Source: Amycolatopsis aidingensis
GTDB taxonomy: Bacteria > Actinomycetota > Actinomycetes > Mycobacteriales > Pseudonocardiaceae
Length of the DNA stretch: 64,000 nt
Assembly: GCF_018885265.1 (NCBI RefSeq)
Contig: NZ_CP076538.1
Location: forward strand, 7,538,001-7,602,000
Reading direction: 5' to 3'
A model generated the notes under the pieces. That model searched no databases and had not been told where the DNA came from. It saw only the letters and a program-made list of their open reading frames with translations. Made by a program: the position numbers and the translations under genes. Of this stretch, positions 34,060 through 42,940 are shown piece by piece (position 1 is the stretch's first letter; every line of letters begins with the position of its first letter).

Positions 34060-35274
34060 TCAGAACTCCTCGCCGAGCAGTGCGGCACCGGCGGGCACGG
34101 TGTGCGGATCGGGGGCGCGGTCCCGGATGGCCAGCAGGCCACCGGCCACGGCACAGAGCACGGCCGCCACCAGGTAGGGCGCCTGCGCGAAGCCGAACCA
34201 GTCCGCGACATGCCCGACCAGGGTCGCGGCCAGTGCGCCGCCGAGCCAGCGGCAGAAGTTGTAGCCCGCACTGGCCACCGGCCGCGGGGCCGGGCTGATC
34301 GACATCGCGGTGCCGGTGAACAGGGTGTTCAGCAGCCCGGACACCAGCCCGCTGGCGATGATCGCGAGGACCAGCAACGGTTTGCTCGGCACCGCCATGA
34401 CCAGCATCAGCAGCGCGTAACCGGACACCGCGAGCACGGTGGCGTGCCGCTCGCCGAGCCGGGCGGCCAGCCGCGGGGCCAGCACCACCCCGGCGACCGC
34501 CACGCACAGCCCCCAGCCGAAGAACACCATGCCCACGGCGATGGCACTCCACTCCAGCACGAACGGGGACCAGGCGAGCACCACGAAGAAGGCGGCGGTG
34601 TACAGCGCGGAGCCGATCGAGGTACGCAGCAGGCCGCCGTGCCGCAGCGCCCGCAGCGGGTCGAGCAGCCGGACCGGGGGCCGCCGCTCGCCCGCGTCGC
34701 TGCGCAGGAAGGTGACGCAGAGCACCAGCGCGCTCGCCATCAGCACGGCCGTGCCGAGGAAGGGCCCGCGCCAGGAGATGCTGCCGAGTACCGCACCCAG
34801 CAGCGGGCCAACCGAGAGGCCGACCCCGAGCGCGGCCTCGTAGAGCAGGATGGCGCCTGCCTGCCCACCGGCGGCGGCGCCGACGATCACGGAAAGCGCG
34901 GTCGCGATGAAGAAGGCGTTGCCCAGCCCCCAGACCGCGCGCAGGCCGACCAGTTGCTCGATGGAACCGGCCACCGTGCACAGCGCGGTGGCCAGCACGA
35001 TCAGGGACAGCCCGGTGAGCACGGTCCGCTTCGCCCCGAACCGTGCGCTGGCCGCTCCGGTGACCAGCATGGCGACCACCTGCACCCCGAGGTAGGCGGA
35101 GAACAGCAGGGTGACCTGGGCCGGCGTGGCATCCAGCCCCTCGGCAATGGACAGCAGGATCGGGTCGACCAGCCCGATCCCCATGAACGCGATCACCGCG
35201 GCGAACGCGGTGATCCAGACCTGTCGCGGCTGTCCCTTGACCGCCTCCAGCAGGCTCGCGTGCCCGGCGCTCAT
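34060..35274 (-). CDS. MFS transporter (multidrug efflux type)
   Basis: 404 residues from ATG 35274, with GGAGGTG upstream. Twelve helices are visible; GIGLVDPILLSIAEGLDATP near 30-50 lies in the first loop, ASARFGAKRTVLTGLSLI near 72 is the MFS motif A region, and GALLLYEAALGVGLSVGPLLGA-like sequence near 135-155 is motif C of H+ antiporters. Likely proton-driven drug export; substrate unknown. Its promoter carries AT-rich repeats suited to a local repressor. Confidence 0.9.
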   Translation of the reverse strand: MSAGHASLLEAVKGQPRQVWITAFAAVIAFMGIGLVDPILLSIAEGLDATPAQVTLLFSAYLGVQVVAMLVTGAASARFGAKRTVLTGLSLIVLATALCTVAGSIEQLVGLRAVWGLGNAFFIATALSVIVGAAAGGQAGAILLYEAALGVGLSVGPLLGAVLGSISWRGPFLGTAVLMASALVLCVTFLRSDAGERRPPVRLLDPLRALRHGGLLRTSIGSALYTAAFFVVLAWSPFVLEWSAIAVGMVFFGWGLCVAVAGVVLAPRLAARLGERHATVLAVSGYALLMLVMAVPSKPLLVLAIIASGLVSGLLNTLFTGTAMSISPAPRPVASAGYNFCRWLGGALAATLVGHVADWFGFAQAPYLVAAVLCAVAGGLLAIRDRAPDPHTVPAGAALLGEEF

Positions 35275-35293
35275 GCACACCTCCGAAAAGTCA

Positions 35294-35322
35294 CTTAGCA
35301 ATGCTAACAATAATTGCTTAGC
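35294..35322. promoter_or_regulatory. AT-rich operator of the MFS gene
   Basis: TTAGCA-A-TGCTAA (35295-35307) is a perfect dyad, and an ATTGCTTAGC copy follows at 35313-35322. The spacing and half-site resemble MarR/TetR-type operators. It stands out against the GC-rich background. No regulator gene adjoins, so the repressor must be elsewhere. Confidence 0.5.
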
Positions 35323-35347
35323 GTTCCGAAGTAAGTCGGCTCACAGG

Positions 35348-35353
35348 TACGTT
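35348..35353 (+). promoter_or_regulatory. -10 hexamer TACGTT, probable leaderless promoter
   Basis: TACGTT ends 7 bases before ATG 35361 of the HAD gene. Confidence 0.5.
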
Positions 35354-35360
35354 GGCCGGT

Positions 35361-36008
35361 ATGGAAGCGGTGATCTTCGACCTGGACGGGGTGCTGGTCG
35401 ACTCGGAGACGGTGTGGGACGAGACCCGCCGTGCGGTGGTCGCCGAGCACGGCGGTGGCTGGACCGAGCAGGCCAGCAGGGCGCTGCAGGGGATGAGCAC
35501 ACCGGAGTGGGCGAGATACCTGGTGGCCGAGCTCGGCACCCGGCTGACCGCCGAGCGAGCCGCCGAGGTGGTGGTCGACCGGATGGCGCGGCGATACGCG
35601 GCAGGCCCACCGGTACTACCCGGTGCGGAAGAGGTCGTGCGCGCGGTCGGCGAGCGGTACCCGGTGGCGATCGCCAGTTCCTCCCCGCCGGTGCTGATCG
35701 AGGCGTTCCTGGCGGCCACCGGGCTGACCGGACTGGTCCGGGTCGCGCTCTCCAGCGAGCAGGCCGGTGCGGGCAAGCCGGAGCCGGACGTCTACCTGCA
35801 GGCAGCGGACCGGCTGGCGGTGGCGGCGCGGGACTGCGTGGCAGTCGAGGACTCGACCAACGGCCTGCGTTCCGCGCTGGCGGCCGGGATGACCGTGGTC
35901 GCGGTACCGAACCCGCACTTCCCGCCGGAGGAGGCGGTGCTCGCCAGGGCGCACAGCAGGCTGCGCTCGATCCGCGAGCTACCGGACGTACTCGGCGAAC
36001 TCGGCTGA
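35361..36008 (+). CDS. HAD-superfamily hydrolase (subfamily IA phosphatase)
   Basis: 215 residues. Motif I FDLDGVLVDSE is near residue 6 with nucleophile and acid Asp, motif II IASSSPP near 112, motif III GKPEPDVYL near 138 and motif IV VAVEDSTNGLRSALAAG near 161. It has a small helical cap. It resembles beta-phosphoglucomutase-like or GPP-type sugar phosphatases. Start ATG 35361 from the leaderless -10. It converges on the gene at 36013 with a 4-bp gap. Confidence 0.9.
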   Translation: MEAVIFDLDGVLVDSETVWDETRRAVVAEHGGGWTEQASRALQGMSTPEWARYLVAELGTRLTAERAAEVVVDRMARRYAAGPPVLPGAEEVVRAVGERYPVAIASSSPPVLIEAFLAATGLTGLVRVALSSEQAGAGKPEPDVYLQAADRLAVAARDCVAVEDSTNGLRSALAAGMTVVAVPNPHFPPEEAVLARAHSRLRSIRELPDVLGELG

Positions 36009-36012
36009 CCGG

Positions 36013-36816
36013 TCACCGGCCGAGCGGTCCAGCCCCGATCTGCTCGCCCGTGGCGTCCCTGGCCAGGTACCGCAGCTGTTCCGGGCGCAGGCCGGGATCG
36101 GGCACCGTCGCGTAGAACAGCGCGGCCTCCCCGGTGCCCCCGGCCCGGGTGGTCCTGATCAGGGCACCATGATCGTTGCGCAGCTCCACTCGCTGCACCT
36201 GCGGACCCATCGCCAGCACCAGCCATTCGACCGGTGTGCCCTCATCGACCCAGTTCAACCGGTGGACCTGGAACAGGGGTGCGGTCCGCCCGGGATCGAC
36301 AGCCTGCCCGCACCCCGCCGAGCCGGTGCCCTGCCGGGCCGGATCGGCCTCGTTGATCGGCATTCCGGCACGGGCCCTCCGCACACACAGCGCGGTGCCC
36401 CGCGGACCGTTCGGGTCGGTGTAGCGCAGGTAGTAGGCGCCGACGGTGTGGCGCTCGCCCTCCCACCGCACCTCACCGAGGGGATAGGGGCCCGCGAGCA
36501 GTTCGGTGCCCGCATGCGGCCGGTAGGGCAGGGTGTCCTCGGCGGCCGGAGGGGCGCCGCTGGTCGGCTCCGGCCCGGCACCGGCAACCTGGTCCCGCGG
36601 GGGCCGTTCGGTCAGCAGGCCGGGGACCAGGAAGGCCCCAACGAGCACCAGCACGGCCGCCGCGGCCGTGCCCACGCTGGCCAGCACGGCCTGCCTGCCG
36701 CGCCGCGACCCGGCCGCCAACCGCCGTTGCTGCTCTGCCCACGGGTCCTTGCTGGGCGGCAGCTCATCGGCCAGCTCCGTGAAGGTCGCGCGCAGCCGGT
36801 TTTCCAGGTCATTCAT
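36013..36816 (-). CDS. single-pass membrane protein paired with a SigE-like sigma factor
   Basis: 267 residues. The cytoplasmic N-terminus MNDLENRLRATFTELADELP is followed by one helix at about 45-68 (VLASVGTAAAAVLVLVGAFL) and an extracellular domain with two Cys (ALCVRRARAG, SAGCGQAVD). ATG 36816 overlaps the sigma gene by 8 bp, with GGAGGG before it. Its layout mirrors the gene at 666-1085. A sensor or anti-sigma role is inferred from position only. Confidence 0.75.
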   Translation of the reverse strand: MNDLENRLRATFTELADELPPSKDPWAEQQRRLAAGSRRGRQAVLASVGTAAAAVLVLVGAFLVPGLLTERPPRDQVAGAGPEPTSGAPPAAEDTLPYRPHAGTELLAGPYPLGEVRWEGERHTVGAYYLRYTDPNGPRGTALCVRRARAGMPINEADPARQGTGSAGCGQAVDPGRTAPLFQVHRLNWVDEGTPVEWLVLAMGPQVQRVELRNDHGALIRTTRAGGTGEAALFYATVPDPGLRPEQLRYLARDATGEQIGAGPLGR

Positions 36817-37348
36817 GCCGGCCCTCCACCTCGTCGATCCGCTTGCGCAGATTGGCCAGGGCATGCGAAGTGGTGGCCTTGACCGTGCCGACGGAGATGC
36901 CGAGTGTCTCGGCGATCTCGGCCTGCCCGAGGTCCAGCCAGTAACGCAGCACGAGCACCTCACGCTGCCTGCGGGCCAGCCGCCGGAGCGCGGCGCGCAG
37001 CCGGTGGTGTTCCTGCCCGACCAGCACATGGTGCTCGGCGGAAAGCTCGTCCGGCGGCAGGTCGGCCGGGGTGCGCCGGACCACCCGCAGGTGGCGCAGC
37101 CGGGACCGGCACAGGTTGACCACGATCTGCCGCAGGTAGGCCAGCGCCTTGGCGTCCTCGTGCAGGCCGTCCCAGGACTTGTGCAGCCGGACGAAGGCCT
37201 CCTGCGCGATGTTCTCCGGGTCGTCCGCGCCGAGCAGGTAGGCGAACCGTTTCATCGGCTCGAACGCGTCATGGAACAACGACGCGAACGCCGTCGGCGC
37301 GCCGTGATCCGGCGCGCCGACGGCTGGATCAGCAGCTACCGTTCGCAC
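36809..37348 (-). CDS. SigE-family (ECF-like) RNA polymerase sigma factor
   Basis: 179 residues. Region 2 is FASLFHDAFEPMKRFAYLLG near 21 with ENIAQEAFVRLHKSWDGL. Region 4 is RRLARRQREVLVLRYWLDLG near 120 with the HTH EIAETLGISVGTVKATTSHA. It is clearly related to the sigma factor at 1082-1624. GTG start; coupled to the downstream membrane protein by an 8-bp overlap. Confidence 0.88.
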   Translation of the reverse strand: MRTVAADPAVGAPDHGAPTAFASLFHDAFEPMKRFAYLLGADDPENIAQEAFVRLHKSWDGLHEDAKALAYLRQIVVNLCRSRLRHLRVVRRTPADLPPDELSAEHHVLVGQEHHRLRAALRRLARRQREVLVLRYWLDLGQAEIAETLGISVGTVKATTSHALANLRKRIDEVEGRHE

Positions 37349-37377
37349 ATCCCCGCGACGCCCGAACGCGCGCGGGG

Positions 37378-37397
37378 GTTTAGCCCCCGGGGTAAAC
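37378..37397 (-). terminator. hairpin after ino1
   Basis: GTTTA-(G)CCCC-C-GGGG-TAAAC, nearly perfect 9-bp arms, 10 bp past the ino1 stop on the minus strand. Confidence 0.5.
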
Positions 37398-37406
37398 GGA
37401 ATCGGC

Positions 37407-38489
37407 TCAGCTGTCCGGGTCGCCTGCGATGAAGCGCTCGACGGCGGCGTGCGCGTCGGAGTCGGAGTACTGCACCGGCGGCGACTTCATGAAGTAGGAG
37501 GAGGCCGAAAGCACCGGGCCACCGATGCCACGGTCCTTGGCGATCTTCGCGGCCCGCACCGCGTCGATGATGATGCCTGCCGAGTTCGGGGAGTCCCAGA
37601 CCTCGAGCTTGTACTCCATGTTCAGCGGCACATCGCCGAAGGCACGCCCCTCCAGCCGGACGTAGGCCCACTTGCGGTCGTCCAGCCAGGAGACGTAGTC
37701 GGAGGGGCCGATGTGCACATTGCCCTTGCCGAGATCCCGGTCGACCTGCGAGGTCACCGCCTGGGTCTTGGAGACCTTCTTGGACTCCAGCCGCTCCAGT
37801 TCCTTCATGTTCAGGAAGTCCATGTTGCCGCCCACGTTCAGCTGCATGGTGCGGTCCAGCTGGACCCCGCGATCCTCGAACAGCCTGGCAAGGACCCGGT
37901 GCGTTATGGTCGCGCCGACCTGCGACTTGATGTCGTCGCCCACGATCGGCACCCCGGCCTCGGTGAACTTGGCGGCCCACTCCGGGTCGGAGGCGATGAA
38001 CACCGGCAGCGCGTTGACGAAGGCGACCTTCGCGTCGATGGCCGCCTGCGCGTAGAACTTGTCCGCCTCCTCGGAGCCCACCGGCAGGTAGGACACCAGC
38101 ACGTCCACCCCGGCTTCCCGCAGCGCGGCTGCGACGTCCACCGGCGACTCGTCGGACTCCTCGATGGTCTCCCGGTAGAACCGGCCGAGCCCGTCGTGGG
38201 TGTGCCCGCGCTGCACGGTCACCCCGAGCGGCGGCACGTCCGCGATCTTGATCGTGTTGTTCTCGCTCGCGACGATGGCTTCCGAGAGGTCCCGGCCGAC
38301 CTTCTTGGCATCCACGTCGAACGCGGCGACGAACTCGATGTCGGAGACGTGGTAGCCGCCGAACTGCACGTGCATCAAGCCTGGCACGCGCGAGTCAGGT
38401 TCGGCGTCGCGGTAGTACTGGACGCCCTGCACCAGCGACGCCGCGCAGTTGCCAACTCCTACGATGGCCACCCGCAGGTTCTCGCCCAT
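37407..38489 (-). CDS. ino1: inositol-3-phosphate synthase
   Basis: 360 residues, the compact actinobacterial form. It turns glucose 6-phosphate into 1L-myo-inositol 1-phosphate with NAD+, the first step to mycothiol and phosphatidylinositol. NAD motif [20 protein letters not shown] is near residue 7; [20 protein letters not shown] near 222 and the catalytic Lys cluster (SKKVSKTQA) follow, then [20 protein letters not shown] near 305. ATG 38489 has GGAG upstream. The PadR gene lies 54 bp upstream, as in mycobacteria. Confidence 0.96.
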   Translation of the reverse strand: MGENLRVAIVGVGNCAASLVQGVQYYRDAEPDSRVPGLMHVQFGGYHVSDIEFVAAFDVDAKKVGRDLSEAIVASENNTIKIADVPPLGVTVQRGHTHDGLGRFYRETIEESDESPVDVAAALREAGVDVLVSYLPVGSEEADKFYAQAAIDAKVAFVNALPVFIASDPEWAAKFTEAGVPIVGDDIKSQVGATITHRVLARLFEDRGVQLDRTMQLNVGGNMDFLNMKELERLESKKVSKTQAVTSQVDRDLGKGNVHIGPSDYVSWLDDRKWAYVRLEGRAFGDVPLNMEYKLEVWDSPNSAGIIIDAVRAAKIAKDRGIGGPVLSASSYFMKSPPVQYSDSDAHAAVERFIAGDPDS

Positions 38490-38543
38490 GCCGGTTTCTC
38501 CTTACTCGTGATTTGCGTGTGGTCTCCGCCGGGCGGCGGCGAG

Positions 38544-39140
38544 TCAGGTCTGCTGACCGCGCTGCTCGGCTTGTTCGTGTGCGATCAACTCGTTGAGCCA
38601 GCGCACCTCCCGCTCGCTGGTCTCCAGCCCGAGCCGATGCAGCTCGCGGGTGTAGCGGTCGATCTTCTCCTCGGCTCTGCCCAGGGCGGCGCGTAGTCCC
38701 TCGCGGCGCTCCTCGACGCGACGGCGCCTGCCCTCCAATATCCGCATCCTGACGTCGGCCGGTGTCCTGGAGAAAAACGTCAGGTGCACACCGAAACCCT
38801 CGTCGTCCCAGGTCTGCGGGCCGACGTCGGCGAGCAGTTCGGCGAACCGCTCCTTGCCCTCGGCGGTGAGCTTGTACACGCGCCGGGCCCTGCGGCCCCA
38901 GCCACTCCTGCTCTGGGTCCTGGAGCTCGTCCTCGGCTGACTCGGGGTGGATTCACCCACCTCGAGGTCTTCGGGCTCCTCGACGATGAGGCCCGCTCGC
39001 TGCAGCCTGCGCAAGGTCGGATACAGCGAGCCGTAGGAGAACGTGCGGAACATGCCGAGCGTCTCGTGTAGCCGTTTGCGCAGCACATAACCGTGCATGG
39101 GGGCCTCGTGCAGCAACCCGAGGACTGCGAACTCCAGCAC
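38544..39140 (-). CDS. PadR-family transcriptional regulator
   Basis: 198 residues from GTG 39140 (AAAGGGGG upstream), which aligns with the usual PadR start LEFAVLGLLHEAPMHGYVLR; a longer frame to 39200 is not supported. Winged HTH about 1-75 (FRTFSYGSLYPTLRRLQRAG). An unusual 25-residue Ser/Arg-rich insertion (about 80-103) lies in the wing, then a dimerising helical tail. It probably represses its own operon with ino1. Two dyads lie in its promoter. Confidence 0.9.
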   Translation of the reverse strand: MLEFAVLGLLHEAPMHGYVLRKRLHETLGMFRTFSYGSLYPTLRRLQRAGLIVEEPEDLEVGESTPSQPRTSSRTQSRSGWGRRARRVYKLTAEGKERFAELLADVGPQTWDDEGFGVHLTFFSRTPADVRMRILEGRRRRVEERREGLRAALGRAEEKIDRYTRELHRLGLETSEREVRWLNELIAHEQAEQRGQQT

Positions 39141-39234
39141 GATCAACCCCCTTTCGGGAACAAACGACTCCGCCGGACGTTGCAGTGTCCACGCGGTCAT
39201 CCAGCCACAACCTACCGGTTCATTATATCGCCTC

Positions 39235-39255
39235 GATACATCGACGTGGTGTATC
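39235..39255. promoter_or_regulatory. dyad 1 in the padR promoter region
   Basis: GATACA-N9-TGTATC, perfect 6-bp arms. ATACA-type half-sites are common in PadR operators. Confidence 0.45.
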
Positions 39256-39264
39256 TAACCTTCT

Positions 39265-39287
39265 TGAGGTACGCGGGTAGTACCTCA
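39265..39287. promoter_or_regulatory. dyad 2 in the padR promoter region
   Basis: TGAGGTAC-N7-GTACCTCA, perfect 8-bp arms, centred 31 bp (three helical turns) from dyad 1. It lies in the 253-bp region shared by padR and the DUF5318 gene. Confidence 0.5.
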
Positions 39288-39381
39288 GTGTTCACGAGAG
39301 AGTTATCGAATTCCCGGCGTGTCGGCTTAGTAACCACGGTCCTTACCCAGAACGGCCCACCGTGCACCCGGCTGGAGCACG

Positions 39382-39387
39382 TACTCT
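39382..39387 (+). promoter_or_regulatory. -10 hexamer TACTCT, probable leaderless promoter
   Basis: TACTCT ends 6 bases before GTG 39394 of the DUF5318 gene. Confidence 0.5.
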
Positions 39388-39393
39388 GTGGAC

Positions 39394-39792
39394 GTGCGAA
39401 CCCAGCGGCATGTCGTGGACTACACCTTGCAGCGCCGAGCGCTGCTCGCCGGATACCGGGCGGGCAGGGTCGGCGCCGACGAGGTCTGCGATGCTGGGCC
39501 GTACCTCCTGCGAGCTGCGAAGTTCCACGGCAGGCCGGGCGGATGGGACTGCCCCGTCTGCCGCCGGGAGGCGTTGACCCTGGTCTCCTGGGTCTACGGG
39601 GACGAGTTGAAGCACGCCGCCGGTTCGGCCAGGACCCCGGAGGAACTCGAGCGGATGGCCAACCTCTTCGGTGAGTTCACCGTCTATGTCGTAGAGGTGT
39701 GCCGGGCGTGCCGCTGGAACCACCTGGTCCAGTCGTACGTCCTCGGTACCGGAACACCACACCGGCGTTCGCGGAGGACCGCGGGCCAGTGA
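39394..39792 (+). CDS. DUF5318 zinc-ribbon-like protein
   Basis: 132 residues. It is homologous to mycobacterial Rv0049, which holds the same place before ponA1. GTG 39394 is chosen because it matches the family start (MRTQRHVVDYTLQRRALL) and has a leaderless -10. Two Cys pairs, WDCPVCRRE near 50 and EVCRACRWNH near 106, could bind zinc. The motif GPYLLRAAKFHG near 35 is strongly family-like. Function unknown. Confidence 0.88.
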   Translation: MRTQRHVVDYTLQRRALLAGYRAGRVGADEVCDAGPYLLRAAKFHGRPGGWDCPVCRREALTLVSWVYGDELKHAAGSARTPEELERMANLFGEFTVYVVEVCRACRWNHLVQSYVLGTGTPHRRSRRTAGQ

Positions 39793-39895
39793 GGACCGGG
39801 AACATCGCTGTGCTCTTACCGACCCCCTGGCGGGGCCCGCACGCAGGCAACGGCAGGACGGCGCGCCCCGAAGCGCCGGTCCGGGAGGCTCAATC

Positions 39896-42838
39896 GTGAA
39901 CGATCACCGCTGGCCAGGACAGGACCCCGAAGGCAGGCACGAGCAGTGGCCGCCAGGCGAGGGCCGTCAGGACTCCGGCCCGCAGTGGCCCACCGGTGAC
40001 GAGCCGCCCCGCCCGCCCCGGCAGGGCAGGCCGCCCCAGCAGCCACCCTGGCCCCCGCAGCAGCCTCGCTGGCCGGGCGCGGAGGATCAGGGCCCGCGCT
40101 GGCCGGGCGGCCAGGACCCGGACCACGGCGGGCAGCGGCAACGGCCCGCGCAGCGGCCCCAGCAACCAGGCCAGGCACCGCCCCCGCAGGGGCCGTACCG
40201 GCCACAGGACCCGCGCGGACACCGGCCACCGCAACCGGGGCAGCCACCGCAAGCGGGCGGGCGGCAGGGGCCACAGGGACCAGGGCGGGGACCTGGCCAG
40301 CCATCCGGCGGCCGCCCGCCTGCGGGGCCGCCACCAGGCGGCAGGCCGGGACAGCCAGGACACCGGCAGCCACCACCCGGGCCGCAGGGCCCCGGCGGAC
40401 CCGCGGCCGCCGGGGCGGCTGGCGCTGTCGGAGCGGCCGGAGCGGGGCAACCACCACGCCACCCCCGCGTCGAGCAGCCGACCGGCATGGTCGGCCGCCG
40501 GATCGGCCCGGAGGACCGGGAACCCGAGCTGCTCACCCATGACCACCACGGCGCGGGCCCGGACGATCCCGACTACGGGTACGGGCCGGAGGACTGGCCG
40601 GACGACGACGAGCAGCAGCTGTACGAGCACGGCCTGGACGAGGAGGACGAGGAGCCGCGAGGCAAGAACGGCAAGCCGCCGCTCACCCCCCGGCAGCGGA
40701 AGAAACGCCGCTGGCGGCGGATCCGGCGCACGCTGTACGCCCTGTTCGGCCTGTTCGTGGTGCTGCCCGCGCTGGCCTTCACGATCACGTACTTCCTGGT
40801 GGACGTGCCGACCCCGGAGGAGGTGGCCGCGGACCAGAACAAGGTGGTGACCTACCTCTTCGACGACGGTTCGGAGATGGGTAAGGACGTGCCCCCCGGC
40901 GGCAACCGGGTGCTGCTGAACTACAGCGAGATCCCGGAGATCACCAGGAAGGCCGTCTACGCCACCGAGGACGCCACCTTCGAGACCAACTCCGGGTTCG
41001 ACGTCACCGGCATCATGCGCGCGGTGTACAACCAGGTCACCGGCGGGGTCGGCGGCGGATCGACGATCAGCCAGCAGTACATCAAGGTGGCCACCCAGAA
41101 CGACGAGTACAGCTACACGCGGAAGTTCCTCGAGCTGGTCAAGTCCTTCAAGATGAACCAGCAGCAGGAGAAGAGCGAGATCATCACCGCGTACCTGAAC
41201 ACCATCTACTTCGGGCGCGGCGCCTACGGGCTGCAGACCGCGGCGCAGGCCTACTTCGGCAAGGACGCCAAGGACCTGAACGCGTCCGAGTCCGCCCTGC
41301 TCGCCGGGCTGATCCAGCAGCCGGGCCGCTCGGAGAACCCGGAGGTGGCCACCGAGCGGTGGAACGTGGCGCTGGACCGGATGGTGGAGAACAAGTGGCT
41401 GGGCAAGGCCGAGCGGGACTCGATGCAGTTCCCCGAGATGATCCCGCTGGAGCAGAGCAGGCCGAACACCATGAACCAGGGGCCAGCCGCGTTCATCAAG
41501 CAGCGGGTGAAGGCCGAGCTGGAAGCCAAGGGGTACCCGGAGGAGAAGCTGCAGGCCGGCGGCTACCGGATCCACACCACCATCGACCCGGAGGCGCAGA
41601 AGCTCGCCGTGCAGGCCGTGAACAAGGTGATGAAGGGCCAGCCGGAGAACCTGCGCAAGGCACTGGTCGCCGTGAACCCGAAGTCCGGCGGGGTGATGGC
41701 CTACTACGGCGGGCCGAACGAACCGGGAGTGGACCAGGTGGACTGGGCGAACACCCAGCGCAACCCCGGCTCCTCGTACAAGCCCTTCGACCTGGTGGCG
41801 CTGCTGCTACGCGGCAAGGGGCTCGGTGAGACCTACGACGGCCGGTCCGGGCGCACCTTCGAGGGCCGCGAGCAGGTGGTGAACAACGCAGGCCCGAACT
41901 CCAGCTGCAGCGCGCAGTGCACGGTGGCGGAGGCGATGAAGCGCTCGGCCAACACCGTCTTCTACCAGATGGTGATGGAGGACACCGGGGTGCAGGCGGT
42001 GGTGGACGCCGCCCTCGCCGCGGGGATCCCGGAGAGCCACGGCGACAAGAAGACCATGGACGAGCCGACCGGCAACATCTCCATCGGCGGTGGCCGGGTC
42101 GAGGTGACCCCGGAGGACATGGCCTCGGCGTACGCGACCTTCGCGGCCGAGGGCATCCACCACGAGTCGCATTTCGTTTCCAAGCTGGAGAAGTCCGACG
42201 GCAGCCTGGTGTTCGAGGTGGACAAGAAGGGCGAACCGGCCTTCGACTCCGACGACTCCAAGCGCAACGCCCAGATCGCGGGCAACGTCACCAAGTCGCT
42301 GGAGCCGGTGCTGCCGTTCTCCGACCTGGACTGCGCGGGCAACCGGGACTGCGCAGGCAAGACCGGAACCCACCAGTCGACCGCGAACGAGGGGGAGAAC
42401 TCACAGGCCTGGATGGTCGGTTACACCCCGTCCATCTCGGCCGCGGCCTGGGTCGGCACCGGCCGGGACGAGGCGATCAAGGACAAGCGCGGCAGGAGGA
42501 TCTACGGCAGCGGGCTGCCCGGTGAGATCTGGAAGGAGTTCATGGACTCCTACCTGAAGGGCAAGCCGAAGGAGGAGTTCCCGAAGGTCGACCTGATCGG
42601 CAAGGAGGTACGGGACTACACCCCGCAGACCCGGGACCGTAACCCGACCACCGAACGGGAGCCGGAGACCTCCGAGCCGGAGACCTCCGACCCGACGAAG
42701 ACCTCCTCGCCCCCTACCTCGATCACCATCCCGACCCCGCCGACGAACACCAAGCCGGGTAACAGCACCGGTCCGCCGGACGGGGACGACGAGGGCATCG
42801 GGCTGCTGCCCGGCCGCGGGGGACGCGGGGACGAGTAG
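39896..42838 (+). CDS. ponA: bifunctional penicillin-binding protein (class A), PonA1-like
   Basis: 980 residues. It polymerises and crosslinks peptidoglycan at the membrane outer face. A very long Pro/Gln/Gly-rich cytoplasmic tail (about 1-200) and an acidic linker lead to a basic stretch and one helix at about 280-302. The glycosyltransferase domain shows ATEDATFETNSGFD near 357 (catalytic Glu), GGSTISQQYIK near 385 and the RKFLE and FGRGAYG motifs. The transpeptidase domain has SSYK (Ser near 625), SANT near 684 and KTGT near 821. A Thr/Pro-rich extracellular tail ends the protein. GTG start with GGGAGG upstream. Confidence 0.96.
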   Translation: MNDHRWPGQDPEGRHEQWPPGEGRQDSGPQWPTGDEPPRPPRQGRPPQQPPWPPQQPRWPGAEDQGPRWPGGQDPDHGGQRQRPAQRPQQPGQAPPPQGPYRPQDPRGHRPPQPGQPPQAGGRQGPQGPGRGPGQPSGGRPPAGPPPGGRPGQPGHRQPPPGPQGPGGPAAAGAAGAVGAAGAGQPPRHPRVEQPTGMVGRRIGPEDREPELLTHDHHGAGPDDPDYGYGPEDWPDDDEQQLYEHGLDEEDEEPRGKNGKPPLTPRQRKKRRWRRIRRTLYALFGLFVVLPALAFTITYFLVDVPTPEEVAADQNKVVTYLFDDGSEMGKDVPPGGNRVLLNYSEIPEITRKAVYATEDATFETNSGFDVTGIMRAVYNQVTGGVGGGSTISQQYIKVATQNDEYSYTRKFLELVKSFKMNQQQEKSEIITAYLNTIYFGRGAYGLQTAAQAYFGKDAKDLNASESALLAGLIQQPGRSENPEVATERWNVALDRMVENKWLGKAERDSMQFPEMIPLEQSRPNTMNQGPAAFIKQRVKAELEAKGYPEEKLQAGGYRIHTTIDPEAQKLAVQAVNKVMKGQPENLRKALVAVNPKSGGVMAYYGGPNEPGVDQVDWANTQRNPGSSYKPFDLVALLLRGKGLGETYDGRSGRTFEGREQVVNNAGPNSSCSAQCTVAEAMKRSANTVFYQMVMEDTGVQAVVDAALAAGIPESHGDKKTMDEPTGNISIGGGRVEVTPEDMASAYATFAAEGIHHESHFVSKLEKSDGSLVFEVDKKGEPAFDSDDSKRNAQIAGNVTKSLEPVLPFSDLDCAGNRDCAGKTGTHQSTANEGENSQAWMVGYTPSISAAAWVGTGRDEAIKDKRGRRIYGSGLPGEIWKEFMDSYLKGKPKEEFPKVDLIGKEVRDYTPQTRDRNPTTEREPETSEPETSDPTKTSSPPTSITIPTPPTNTKPGNSTGPPDGDDEGIGLLPGRGGRGDE

Positions 42839-42940
42839 CAAGGCCCGGTGTAGTGCCATGGGGCCGCTCATGGACCCGCTGACGGGATCGGCGACCTCCA
42901 CGGCGCATGCCGCCCGGCAGCGAAACGGCCCGTCCTGATT

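Noticed and set aside
39890..41575. A 561-codon open frame antisense to ponA
   Set aside because: Shadow of the Pro/Gly-rich ponA 5' end; low-complexity product with no motif.
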